Source: Fibrobacter sp. (lineage in GTDB: Bacteria; Fibrobacterota; Fibrobacteria; Fibrobacterales; Fibrobacteraceae). From it: 64,000 nucleotides of DNA. Each line of letters opens with the position of its first letter. The first letter of the stretch is position 1. The notes below the pieces were generated by a model that did no database searches, was not told the origin of the DNA, and saw only the letters and a program-made list of their open reading frames with translations. The stretch is taken from positions 1 through 64,000 of the forward strand of contig JAISUZ010000112.1 in NCBI GenBank assembly GCA_031271785.1, written 5' to 3'. The position numbers and the translations under genes were made by a program. This document shows positions 16,512 through 25,121 of the stretch, piece after piece.

Positions 16512-17537
16512 ATGAGCGATTCCCTGTTTCTTGATGTTTGCGCCGGAAAAAAGGTTCCTGAAAAACCTGTTTGGCTCATGCGTCAAGCCGGGCGTTACTT
16601 GCCGGAATACCGGAAAATTCGCGAGCGATTCTCCTCGTTCCTCGATTTTGTCGCCGATTCCGATGCGGCTGCCGAAGTGACTCTTCAACCGGTTGAACGG
16701 TTTCATTTGGATGCGGCGATCTTGTTCAGCGATATTTTGGTAACGCTTCCGCCGATGGGTTTTCAGCTTTCCTTTGAATCCGGAAAAGGTCCGGTGATTC
16801 AAAACCCCGTGCGCAACATTCAAGATTTGGAACAAATTAAAAATCCCGATTTGGAAAAAGCCCTTTCTTACACGCGCGAAGCGATTCAAAAAACTAAAAA
16901 ACGCTTACCCGGTTCGGTACCGCTTCTCGGATTTGCCGGAGGGCCGCTCACCGTTGCTTCTTACGCCATCGAAGGAAAAAGTGCGCCGCAATTGCTGGAG
17001 ACTAAAAAATTGCTGTTTACAAAGCCCGAAATTTTCGATGGCTTTATGCAAATCATCACGGAATTCACAGGGAATTATTTACTGCTCCAAGCGGAGTGGG
17101 GGTGCGATGCGCTGGTGATTATGGATAGCTGGGCCGGGCATTTCGGCAAAGAAACCTACCGGGATTTTATTTTGCCTTACACACGCCAAATTGCGGATAA
17201 AATAAAATCCGTCACCGATATGCCGATTATTCATTACGCAAACGGCGCCTCTCATTTACTTTCTTGCGTGAAATCGCTTTCGGTGAATGTGATCGGGCTC
17301 GACTGGCGAACAGATATTTCCGAAGCTTTTGAAAAATATCCGCAGCAGATTTTTCAAGGGAATCCGGATCCGTCGTTTTTATTTGCGGAACCTCAAACGG
17401 TACGCCGCCAAACGGAAATTTTACTTGAAAAAGTTCAAGACCGCCCGCATATTTTTAACCTCGGGCACGGTGTTTTACCCGGAACTCCGGTGGAAAACGT
17501 TCAAGTTTTTATCGATACGATCCGCGGAAAACATTAA
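16512..17537 (+). CDS. hemE: Uroporphyrinogen decarboxylase
   Basis: 341 residues, a TIM barrel converting uroporphyrinogen III to coproporphyrinogen III in heme synthesis. Diagnostic motifs are PVWLMRQAGRYLPEYRKIR near residue 20, GFAGGPLTVASYAIEG near 145 and NLGHGVLPGTPVENVQ near 315. The ATG at 16512 is 1 bp after the nitroreductase stop. No other heme gene is in the window. Confidence 0.95.
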   Translation: MSDSLFLDVCAGKKVPEKPVWLMRQAGRYLPEYRKIRERFSSFLDFVADSDAAAEVTLQPVERFHLDAAILFSDILVTLPPMGFQLSFESGKGPVIQNPVRNIQDLEQIKNPDLEKALSYTREAIQKTKKRLPGSVPLLGFAGGPLTVASYAIEGKSAPQLLETKKLLFTKPEIFDGFMQIITEFTGNYLLLQAEWGCDALVIMDSWAGHFGKETYRDFILPYTRQIADKIKSVTDMPIIHYANGASHLLSCVKSLSVNVIGLDWRTDISEAFEKYPQQIFQGNPDPSFLFAEPQTVRRQTEILLEKVQDRPHIFNLGHGVLPGTPVENVQVFIDTIRGKH

Positions 17538-17671
17538 CGTATCTGCGGCAGGGATGCGACCCGAATGGGCGGAGATACCGCAGGGAGCTCCGTTTCAGCC
17601 GGTGGTTTTACCACCGCTGAAATGCAAGCCCGGTCCCGAAGGGAGCCACCCAAAAAAAATCAAAGCATCTA
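17538..17671. repeat. Intergenic with hairpin between convergent genes
   Basis: GC-rich. TTTCAGC-CGGTGGT / ACCACCGCTGAAA forms a hairpin at 17593-17622 with one bulged C. It lies between hemE and a convergent gene and may terminate either. It does not match the composite repeat family in this window. Confidence 0.5.
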
Positions 17672-18562
17672 CTATTTGGAAATGGTCTTCACTGCGTTCG
17701 CTTTACACAACCGCAGTTTTCCAAGAAGATAACCGGCGTAAAAACGTAAAAATCCGGCAACTTTAGCGGTAAGCGGTTTGTTTGTAATTTCCGAAAGCCA
17801 AGCAAAATCGAAACCGGGATCCGCATTTCCTTTTTCCCGGATCAGGCGAACATAATTTGTTTGCAACGCCTTACTTTCTCCGTGACACAAAAAGTGGTAA
17901 ATGTTTTCAGAATCAAACCGTTTTTCAATCAACCGGCGTTTCACAAAGCCTGCGCCGTTTTCAATAAGCGAGGCATAATCGAAAAGCACCGGTTTGGGCG
18001 TTTTAAATAAAGCGCCCAAGGGAATATTTTTTCGAATCATCCTTTGGCTAAGCGCGACTTCAAAATTTAAAATCGCCTCCGTCATATTTTCCGCCTCCGC
18101 AGTCAAAGCCAAATGTTCCTTCAATTCGGAGATCGCCGGCGGTTTCAAATAAAGAAAAAAAGACTGCAGGTGATAAGGAATTCCGTCTTCCTGATTTTCC
18201 GTCAGCGATACCATAGAAGCGAAGGATTCTTCGCTCCGCCGGAAAAACTCCGCAAACCGGTTTTGGTAATACACCATCGAATCGTTTATCAGAACGAGAG
18301 TTTTTAACGTGCGAAATTCCTCTTCCGGCACACCCGATAAATAGCGTTTCCACATTCCGAAATCAAACCCGCGGTTTTCCGTGAGAAAAAGTTCCACACG
18401 GCAGTGTTCCAAAAAGCGGAGCGAGTCCGCATCCAGAACGCGATTATTGGTTAAAAGCACCGTCGGGAATCCTGTTTGAGAAAGCGAAGCGAGCGCATAC
18501 CGCACAAATCCCGGGAGCTTTGAACCGGTTTGAAACGAGGAATAAAGAATACGCCTCGTCAT
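17672..18562 (-). CDS. RgpF-like glycan-synthesis protein
   Basis: 296 residues with the rhamnan synthesis protein F (RgpF, PF05045) pattern: VRYALASLSQTGFPTVLLTN, NRGFDFGMWKRYL and TLVLINDSMVYYQNRFAEFF. RgpF proteins act in rhamnose-rich cell-wall or O-antigen glycan assembly, probably as glycosyltransferases at the cytoplasmic face. No membrane segment seen. Its ATG overlaps the rnr stop codon (ATGA), so it is translationally coupled to rnr; it is the last gene of a six-gene minus-strand run. Confidence 0.8.
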   Translation of the reverse strand: MTRRILYSSFQTGSKLPGFVRYALASLSQTGFPTVLLTNNRVLDADSLRFLEHCRVELFLTENRGFDFGMWKRYLSGVPEEEFRTLKTLVLINDSMVYYQNRFAEFFRRSEESFASMVSLTENQEDGIPYHLQSFFLYLKPPAISELKEHLALTAEAENMTEAILNFEVALSQRMIRKNIPLGALFKTPKPVLFDYASLIENGAGFVKRRLIEKRFDSENIYHFLCHGESKALQTNYVRLIREKGNADPGFDFAWLSEITNKPLTAKVAGFLRFYAGYLLGKLRLCKANAVKTISK

Positions 18563-20661
18563 GAACGCCGTTTACGAAATGTTTTTTTTCTTTCCTCGGG
18601 CGCGCTTAAGAAGCCCATTTTTTCGGCGGCATCCGCGCGGTTGTCAAAATCCGCCGAGGGCTTTCTCCGCGATGGCTCTTTGGAAAGTTTTTCCAAAATG
18701 GCAAAGTCCACTTCTCCGCGAAGCGGATTCACGCGCAGCACTTGCACCTGCACGCGGTCGCCGCGGCGGAATGTTTTCCCGCTTCGTTTCCCGAACACAT
18801 ACCCTTTATCCGCATTATAGATAAAGTAATCATCAATCGCAATATCGCGGAAACGCACAAGCCCTTCGGCGATGGGGTCGAGGAGCGCTACAAAAATACC
18901 CCATTCTTCCGCGCCGGTGACTTTTGCTTCGAATGTTTCACCCAAGCGGTCTTTCAAAAGCCAAGACGCGCATACTTTAATAGCCACACGTTCGAGCTTT
19001 TGGTTTTTGACTTCATTGGCAGAAATCAAATCGCATACTTCGATTACGTTGTTTGCCCGCGCTTTCTTTTCTTCTTTCGGCGTTCTTGCAAGTTCCCGGT
19101 GGCACCACAAATCGGCATAACGGCGAATCGGCGACGTAAAGTGCGCATAATCCTGCCAGTTCAGCGCGAAATGCCCGAAACTGTTGCTGTCGTAATGCGC
19201 TTTCTGCATGCTCCGCAAAATACGGTTAATCATCGCTTCATCATGGGCGACGCGTTTTATCAAATGCTGATAAAGCGAAAACAGCATCGGATTCAAGTTG
19301 GAATCCCCTTGGCGCGGTTTTCCCAAATCGCGGATGGAAACCGGCGCATCCTTAAACAAATCCGGAAGGAGATAATAAAGTTCCATAATATCGCGCGTTT
19401 CCGGCGCTTCGTGAATGCGGTAAATGCCCTGCAGTCCGCGCCGCTTCAATTCTTTGGCGCAGCACTGATTCGCAATCAGCATACATTCTTCAATCCAGGA
19501 ATTGGATTCGTCGTTTTCCCGCGGCACAATTTTAAGCGGTTCGTTTTTCTCATCGAACACGCAATAAAATTCGGTACTCCCGAGTTCCAAAATACCGCTG
19601 CGGCTCCGGTTTTGTTTCAGCGCGCGCGCCACGGCGGCGAGATTTTTAATTTCAACGCTTCCCTGATTCAAAAGTTCCACCGCTTGCCTGTAAGTCACGG
19701 AAATCTTCACATGAATCACGCTGCGTTCAAAGCGGTACGAAATCACTTCGCCTTTGGTATTCAAATGAATCATGCAAGTAAACGCAAGCCTGTCCACGCC
19801 TTCGTGCAAGGAACACAAATCTCCGGAAAGCCGTTCCGGAAGCATCGGCACCGCCTGCCACGGCAGATACTGCGTAAAACTGCGTTCCAACGCTTCCGAA
19901 TCGAGTTCGCTCCCTTCGGCAACGTAATAACTCACATCGGCAATATGAACCCCGAGCTGAAAAGAGCCGTCGGGAAGAATTTCCACGGAAACCGCATCGT
20001 CGTGATCCCGCGCGCCTTCCGGGTCAATACACACCACCGAAAGCGACCGGTAATCCGCACGCCCTTTAAAATCTTTCGCGCCGGGAACCTGTTTTTTATT
20101 CACATACTCCCGAATGGTTTCGCTGAAATCCGCAGGCAAGTGATTTTCCTGCATAAACTGCGTTGTCACCTCTTTCCAGGAGAGCTGCGGCATATTCGTC
20201 TTTTCCACTTTCGCAAGCATCGTATGTTTTAATTTCGGGTGCGGATAAAGCGAGAAAGCGATTGTTTCCCCTTCTTTCCCCGGAGCATCCTTCCGGTGCG
20301 CCACCGGATATTCTTTTTCGGTAGAAAGCTCTTTCACTACCCAACGGTCTTTTCCGGCAGAATGCAAAACGCCGCGCTTCACGGATGCTTCCGTTCTTGT
20401 TCTTTGGGTGCGGCTCCGCGCGGCAGGGCGGCGGTTATCCTGCGTATCGTCGCTCGCTTCGGCTTTATCGGGATTACCGGGCAAGTATTCTTTTTTCCCG
20501 TTCCGCGAAAGCACACCGTAATGAACCATGTCAGCGAGTTTTTGCTTAAACGAAAGCTTCATTTTTTTCGGAACCCCGAGAGCGCCGCGAAGGCGGCTCC
20601 CGGTCATGGGCTCATCTCTTAACAATGAAAGAATCGCTTCTTGTGATGGGAGTTCAGACAT
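18559..20661 (-). CDS. rnr: Ribonuclease R
   Basis: 700 residues. N-terminal winged-helix region (about 8-65), two cold-shock OB domains, RNB catalytic domain with the metal-binding block DPEGARDHDDAVSV (about 210-223), QYLPWQAVPMLPERLSGD and HFTSPIRRYADLWCHR, and a C-terminal S1 domain (about 590-665) with a basic tail. Processive 3'-5' exoribonuclease of structured RNA. GGAGG five bases before the ATG at 20661 decides the start over an ATG at 20673. It overlaps plsC by 8 bp and the RgpF-like gene by 4 bp. Confidence 0.95.
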   Translation of the reverse strand: MSELPSQEAILSLLRDEPMTGSRLRGALGVPKKMKLSFKQKLADMVHYGVLSRNGKKEYLPGNPDKAEASDDTQDNRRPAARSRTQRTRTEASVKRGVLHSAGKDRWVVKELSTEKEYPVAHRKDAPGKEGETIAFSLYPHPKLKHTMLAKVEKTNMPQLSWKEVTTQFMQENHLPADFSETIREYVNKKQVPGAKDFKGRADYRSLSVVCIDPEGARDHDDAVSVEILPDGSFQLGVHIADVSYYVAEGSELDSEALERSFTQYLPWQAVPMLPERLSGDLCSLHEGVDRLAFTCMIHLNTKGEVISYRFERSVIHVKISVTYRQAVELLNQGSVEIKNLAAVARALKQNRSRSGILELGSTEFYCVFDEKNEPLKIVPRENDESNSWIEECMLIANQCCAKELKRRGLQGIYRIHEAPETRDIMELYYLLPDLFKDAPVSIRDLGKPRQGDSNLNPMLFSLYQHLIKRVAHDEAMINRILRSMQKAHYDSNSFGHFALNWQDYAHFTSPIRRYADLWCHRELARTPKEEKKARANNVIEVCDLISANEVKNQKLERVAIKVCASWLLKDRLGETFEAKVTGAEEWGIFVALLDPIAEGLVRFRDIAIDDYFIYNADKGYVFGKRSGKTFRRGDRVQVQVLRVNPLRGEVDFAILEKLSKEPSRRKPSADFDNRADAAEKMGFLSAPEERKKTFRKRRS

Positions 20662-21421
20662 TTTTGCCTCCATGGATTTCAGATAAATTTTCTAACGGAG
20701 CTTCTACCGTCTCTTGAATTTGGTTGCGAAGCTCAAGTACCGAAAGGGTTTCGTAATTCTCAGGGAACACAGGCGCGTGAATCACCACTTTAATTTCACC
20801 CGGGTGAAACGCAAGCTCGCTCGAAGGGAGCCGCCGCCCGGAATCGACAATCGTTACCGGCAAAAGAATCATTTGGTGCTGCTTTGCCATTTTAAAAATG
20901 CCGTTTTTAAAAGGAAGAATTTTTCCGTTACGGGAACGCGCGCCTTCGGGATAAACGCAATAATTAAAATGCCGGTTTAACCCGTTTTTTAACCGCGCTC
21001 CGATTTTCAAATTTTCCCTATGACTCTTTCGGTTCACCGGAATAGAACCGGTAAGATCCAAGATTTTCCCGAAACCGGGAATCTTCCACAAATCTTTTTT
21101 GGCAAGAAAAGCGCACACGCCGATACTCCGCCAAATCACGCCGATATCAATAAAACTCTGATGGTTTGCCGCCACCACAAACCCCGGCGCTTTCGGAATA
21201 TGCTCGCGCCCGATCACAGTGACTTTAATACCGAACACCTTAAAAGCCACTTTGAAAAACCAAACCGCCGGCTGCGTAAACCGGTGCCACTTCCGAATAA
21301 ACAGGTGAACTAAAATATCAATCGGCGCAAAACAAATCACACCCACCACAAGAGATATAAAAAAAAGCACGGCAAGAACGCGGTGATACCAGCGGCTTTT
21401 AATACGGAAGCCGTTATTCAT
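20654..21421 (-). CDS. plsC: 1-acyl-sn-glycerol-3-phosphate acyltransferase
   Basis: 255 residues. An N-terminal membrane segment (about 14-36), then the acyltransferase domain with the HX4D motif NHQSFID and the phosphate-binding block YPEGARSRNGKILPFKNG. Adds the second acyl chain to lysophosphatidic acid at the inner membrane. The ATG at 21421 overlaps the pyrC stop (ATGA), which decides the start. Confidence 0.92.
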   Translation of the reverse strand: MNNGFRIKSRWYHRVLAVLFFISLVVGVICFAPIDILVHLFIRKWHRFTQPAVWFFKVAFKVFGIKVTVIGREHIPKAPGFVVAANHQSFIDIGVIWRSIGVCAFLAKKDLWKIPGFGKILDLTGSIPVNRKSHRENLKIGARLKNGLNRHFNYCVYPEGARSRNGKILPFKNGIFKMAKQHQMILLPVTIVDSGRRLPSSELAFHPGEIKVVIHAPVFPENYETLSVLELRNQIQETVEAPLENLSEIHGGKNV

Positions 21422-22416
21422 TTTAACTTCCATTGCAATGTTTTTCCGGCAGCGAGCGGCACTGCGCCGTGATAAGAATCCGGAACCACCCAAGGTTCGC
21501 GTACCAAAGTAATGGATTCGGAAGTTCGCGGAAGTCCGTAAAAATCAGCGCCGAAACCGCCGATAAAGTCAGGGAGGAGCGATAACTTACCGGCGTTTTC
21601 AAAAATTTCGGCAAGGAGAGGGATTGCCACCGGAGCCGTATAAACGCCTGCCGCGCCCGGCGCACATTCCTTTTTCTCCCGTGGGTGCGGCGCACTGTCC
21701 GACCCGAAAAAGATTTTCGAACGCCCGCTGAACGCCGCCGCGCGCACCGCCTCACGATCCGCCGGAAACTTAGGGAGCGGCTTGCAAAAATGATGCGGCT
21801 GCAAACCGTCGCCGATCACGTCATCCAGCGTAAGCATCAGATGATGCACGGTAATCGTAGCCGCCACATTTTCCGGCGCGTTCAGTACAAAATCTACCGC
21901 TGCCGCCGTCGAAAGATGCTCAAACACGACTTTCAATTTCGGAAAACGCTCCGCAATGCGTTCCACACGCCAAATAAAAGCGCTCTCGCGATCCAGGCAA
22001 AACGCAGACGGTTCTTCACCGTGTATGGAAAGAACAAAACCGAGATCTTCCATCATCTCAAGAACCGGAAACACCGACTCCAACTCGGAAATGCCGTCCT
22101 GACTGTTCGTGGTCACTCCCGCCGGGTAATATTTCCCCGCCGCCGCGCCCGATGCCTTCATTTTCTCAAGCGTATCGCGCGAGTACGCCGCGTGAAGTTT
22201 AAAAGTCATCAGCGGCTCAAAACGCGAAGCCGAAGCCAGAATCTTTTGTTTGTAATCCAGTAACAACTCCGGAGTCGTAATCGGAGGAATCGTATTCGGC
22301 ATCACAAGACCGCGGCCGAATTGTTCGGCATAATCGGAAACATAACCGGCGAGCGCCTCATCTTGGCGGAGGTGCACGTGAAAATCATCGGGGAGAGGTA
22401 AAATCAAATCGTTCAT
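21418..22416 (-). CDS. pyrC: Dihydroorotase (class II, PyrC)
   Basis: 332 residues, the short E. coli-like class II type. Metal-binding motifs are DDFHVHLRQDE at the N-terminus, KYYPAGVTTNSQDG (Lys to be carboxylated), VFEHLSTAAAVDFV and the C-terminal GSDSAPHPREKKE. Converts carbamoyl aspartate to dihydroorotate. The ATG at 22416 aligns with the family start; longer frames begin in non-conserved sequence. Confidence 0.95.
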   Translation of the reverse strand: MNDLILPLPDDFHVHLRQDEALAGYVSDYAEQFGRGLVMPNTIPPITTPELLLDYKQKILASASRFEPLMTFKLHAAYSRDTLEKMKASGAAAGKYYPAGVTTNSQDGISELESVFPVLEMMEDLGFVLSIHGEEPSAFCLDRESAFIWRVERIAERFPKLKVVFEHLSTAAAVDFVLNAPENVAATITVHHLMLTLDDVIGDGLQPHHFCKPLPKFPADREAVRAAAFSGRSKIFFGSDSAPHPREKKECAPGAAGVYTAPVAIPLLAEIFENAGKLSLLPDFIGGFGADFYGLPRTSESITLVREPWVVPDSYHGAVPLAAGKTLQWKLK

Positions 22417-22469
22417 CACTAGAGAAAATAGGTAAAAACACCCGCGGAAACACGGGAAACCCAAAAGAA

Positions 22470-22697
22470 TTATTCCGCAGTATCGATTTCAATCACTTTA
22501 TTTGCAGAGGTGCCGCCTAAAAACACGCGCACCGCACTCTTGCTGGTTTTAAAATGTTCGGCAAGGAGAGCGCAGACGGCAGCGTTTGCTTTCCCGTCTT
22601 CCGGAAGCGCTTTCACGTTCACCCGGAAAGAACCGTCTTCCAAAAGTTTAACCGAATCTTCACGGCTCCTCGCGTGAACCTTAACCCGGACGCGCAT
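22470..22697 (-). CDS. DUF167 (YggU/UPF0235) family protein
   Basis: 75 residues. The sequence VKVHARSREDSVKLLEDGSF, then LPEDGKANAAVCALLAEHF and GGTSANKVIEI, is the complete DUF167 fold. Small cytosolic protein of unknown function. Its ATG shares a base with the stop of the DivIVA-like gene. Confidence 0.92.
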   Translation of the reverse strand: MRVRVKVHARSREDSVKLLEDGSFRVNVKALPEDGKANAAVCALLAEHFKTSKSAVRVFLGGTSANKVIEIDTAE

Positions 22698-23155
22698 TAT
22701 CTCTGTTCGTGTTCCATCGCTTGCAGCAACTCTTCCTGACTGCGAAGGAGCGAGCGGAAACGAATAAAGTAATTCGTGCGCATTTGTTTTAATTGCTCAA
22801 TTTCCCGGCGAAGATCTTCCGCCTGTACTTTTGAATTTTCCACTTCTTTCAGAGAACGCGCCTTCGCTTCCGCGACGATCAATTCCGCCTCTTTATTCGC
22901 GGCGCGCTTCACCTCGTCGGCAGTCTGCTGCATAGTAACCACCGCATCCTGAATCGTTTTTTCAATCTGCTTGTAGTAGTTAACGCGCTCTTCTGCAATC
23001 TTCAAACGCTCCGTCAAATCAATACGGGCGCGGCTCATTTGTTCAAAAGTCTGAGCGACAGTCTCCAAAAATACTTTCACTTCTTCGGCGTCCGCACCGC
23101 CGAAGCGTTTCCGGTGAAATGTTTGATTGCGAATATCGAGAGGAGTGAGTTCCAT
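22697..23155 (-). CDS. DivIVA-domain protein
   Basis: 152 residues. The N-terminal TPLDIRNQTFHRKRFGGADAEEV matches the DivIVA lipid-binding crossed-loop region; the rest (about 30-150) is coiled coil. In other bacteria such proteins mark curved membrane at poles or septa. First gene of the minus-strand run; a composite repeat starts 46 bp upstream of its start codon. Confidence 0.88.
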   Translation of the reverse strand: MELTPLDIRNQTFHRKRFGGADAEEVKVFLETVAQTFEQMSRARIDLTERLKIAEERVNYYKQIEKTIQDAVVTMQQTADEVKRAANKEAELIVAEAKARSLKEVENSKVQAEDLRREIEQLKQMRTNYFIRFRSLLRSQEELLQAMEHEQR

Positions 23156-23523
23156 AAAAACCTGCTTTTATGGAATTAATATAGTATTTCAAAATGTATT
23201 TGGGCGTGCCCCGGCGCGAAGCGCCGGGTCGGCGTGTCTCCGGGCTACCCTCCGGTCGGTGCTGCGCACTGCGCGCCAGCGCGCCCCCTCCGCCTGCCTC
23301 ACGTGTCTTCGCGCAATTCCAACACTTTTTGCACATCAATACAGTTCGCTCCGGCATAAAAAGTATTCTCAATGTGCGCCGCCACTCCGGACAAGCATAA
23401 CTACTATTGCGTTGTCATGCGCTGTTTTCTTTTCCGTACCCGGAGATCGGGGTCTGTAACCCCGAAATGATGTATATTTGAAAGCAAATAAGCGTAAGTT
23501 TATACGCCTATAAAGGATACGAT
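23156..23523. other. Intergenic between divergent genes, mostly repeat
   Basis: Holds the composite repeat at 23202-23372. A short inverted repeat GCGTA/TACGC at 23492-23507 lies 17 bp before the ABC ATPase start and might be an operator. AAAGGA (23512-23517) is the likely ribosome site of that gene. No gene here. Confidence 0.5.
23202..23372 (+). repeat. Composite structured repeat, type 1 (copy 3)
   Basis: Begins GGGCGTGCCCCGGCGC, closed at once by GAA-GCGCCGGG, then GGCGTGTCTCCGGGCTACCC, a GCGCGC-ca-GCGCGC hairpin at 23271-23284, CCTCCGCCTGCCTCACG, and a final stem AACACTTTTT (23330-23339) / AAAAAGTATT (23358-23367) with an atypical loop. It lies between divergent genes. Reading frames here (23127-23459, 23194-23400) are repeat accidents. 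Confidence 0.8.
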
Positions 23524-24387
23524 ATGAAAATAAAAGTGAGTCACTTACAGTTTTCTTACGGTACGCATCAAGTGTTGAATATTTCCAATACCGAATTCGA
23601 ACAAGGGAATATTTACGGAATTGTCGGAAAAAACGGCGTGGGGAAAACCACATTTTTCAAGGCACTGACCAATATTATTACAAATTATAAAGGTTCTGTG
23701 AAAATTGACGGTATCGAGGTTAAAGAAAACCTGAAAGCGTTATCGAAAGTCGGTATCGTACTCGATGATATGGATTTATATAAAGGCCGCACCGGTTTAT
23801 TCAATATGCGTTATTTCGGCGGTTTGCGCAATGGCTTTAATGAATCGCAAGCGGTGGCGCTTGCCAAAGAATTGGAGATTGCCGGCTTTTTAGATAAAAA
23901 GGTGAGTACTTATTCGCTCGGCATGAAAAAGAAATTGATCTTGCTGATTTCGATTATGAACGATGCGGAAATTCTTATTTTCGACGAGCCTTTTCGCGGG
24001 CTCGATGCCAAGAGCGTCAATTGGTTTAAAACGTATCTTTTGGAACTGAAAAAACAGGGTCGTATGATTTTGATTTCGAGCCATGTACATGAAGATATTG
24101 CCGCGCTGTCCGATAAGGTTTTTGTGATGAGTCACGGCGATTTCCGGGATATTTTTGATTTGAAAGACAGTGCTCAGTATTTTATCTATAAAGTGGAAGT
24201 CAACGATAAAGCGGCTTTCATGGAACTGCTGTCGGCGAAAAATATTTCCTGTGAAGAACAGGGAGCGCTGATAAAGTTTGAACTCGATGAGGCGCGGTAC
24301 CGCGATTTATTTAAAGAAACGGTGGCGCAGGATATTGAGTTTATGCAAATTAAAAGAGAAAACAAATTCGTGGATTTAATCAAGTAG
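23524..24387 (+). CDS. ABC transporter ATP-binding protein
   Basis: 287 residues. Walker A GKNGVGKTTFFKAL (about 37-50), signature YSLGMKKKLILLISIM, Walker B ILIFDEPFRGLD and switch His in LISSHVHED. Single nucleotide-binding domain of the exporter type, with a C-terminal about 70-residue extension. Pairs with the membrane protein starting 11 bp downstream. Substrate not evident; the pair resembles bacteriocin/peptide or multidrug exporters. Confidence 0.92.
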   Translation: MKIKVSHLQFSYGTHQVLNISNTEFEQGNIYGIVGKNGVGKTTFFKALTNIITNYKGSVKIDGIEVKENLKALSKVGIVLDDMDLYKGRTGLFNMRYFGGLRNGFNESQAVALAKELEIAGFLDKKVSTYSLGMKKKLILLISIMNDAEILIFDEPFRGLDAKSVNWFKTYLLELKKQGRMILISSHVHEDIAALSDKVFVMSHGDFRDIFDLKDSAQYFIYKVEVNDKAAFMELLSAKNISCEEQGALIKFELDEARYRDLFKETVAQDIEFMQIKRENKFVDLIK

Positions 24388-24398
24388 GACGGTGTAAA

Positions 24399-25121
24399 AT
24401 GGAACTGAAAAATATTTTCAAAATGGAAATGTTCAAGAATCGCAACGACAAACCGTATTTGTTTTTAATCGCGATTTTGATGGCTATGTCTACAGTTTCC
24501 ACATTTTGGTGGATTGCAGGAAGTACCGAATTTACAAATGATCGCTTTGGCGTTTTATTCGTACTTTTTCTCTTTTTTAATATTTTAGGCTTGGGTGTAT
24601 TTTCGTTACTTTATCCTTTTCATTTACTGAATACGGATTACAAAAATAAAGTGATGAGTTTGGTTTTTGCAAGCGGCGTTTCGCGAGCGAAGTATTATTT
24701 TGTAAAAGTGGGCGCCACTATTCTCAGCGGTTTTATTGCGATATTTGCCATTCTATTAATTCCGATGCTCACGTTCCTTGTGATTTATCCGGAAATTTTT
24801 ACGGAGCTTGTACAAAAACTGGTGAAAGGATTTTCCGTTTCGGACGTAACTCCGTTTGTATTGTGTTCGTTTTTCGGTTTATTGTCCAATATGGTTGTTT
24901 TGACAACAGCGGTGATTGTCACGAGAGGAAAAACATCGGGAATTTTTCTGTTTTTCCTTTTCCTGTTTCTGAACTCAAGCGCTTTTAGTTTGTTTGAAAA
25001 CCCTCTGAACACCGGCGATTCCATTTCGGAAATATTTTATACCGGTTCTTTGCATTCGATCATTAGTATTTGCGTTTACGTTGCGATCGGACTCGCGGTT
25101 TTGAAGAGACAGGATTTGTAA
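24399..25121 (+). CDS. ABC transporter permease
   Basis: 240 residues with about six hydrophobic segments (20-40, 55-80, 105-135, 150-175, 185-200, 220-237), the ABC-2 style layout. GASGVSRAKYYFVKVG-like cytosolic turns (VFASGVSRAKYYFVKVGA) link helices two and three. Forms the membrane half of the exporter with the ATPase just upstream. AGGACGG precedes the ATG. Confidence 0.85.
   Translation: MELKNIFKMEMFKNRNDKPYLFLIAILMAMSTVSTFWWIAGSTEFTNDRFGVLFVLFLFFNILGLGVFSLLYPFHLLNTDYKNKVMSLVFASGVSRAKYYFVKVGATILSGFIAIFAILLIPMLTFLVIYPEIFTELVQKLVKGFSVSDVTPFVLCSFFGLLSNMVVLTTAVIVTRGKTSGIFLFFLFLFLNSSAFSLFENPLNTGDSISEIFYTGSLHSIISICVYVAIGLAVLKRQDL

Noticed and set aside
18742-20232. Long antisense frame of 496 codons
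   Set aside because: It is antisense to rnr, whose motifs are unmistakable, and has no recognisable protein features.
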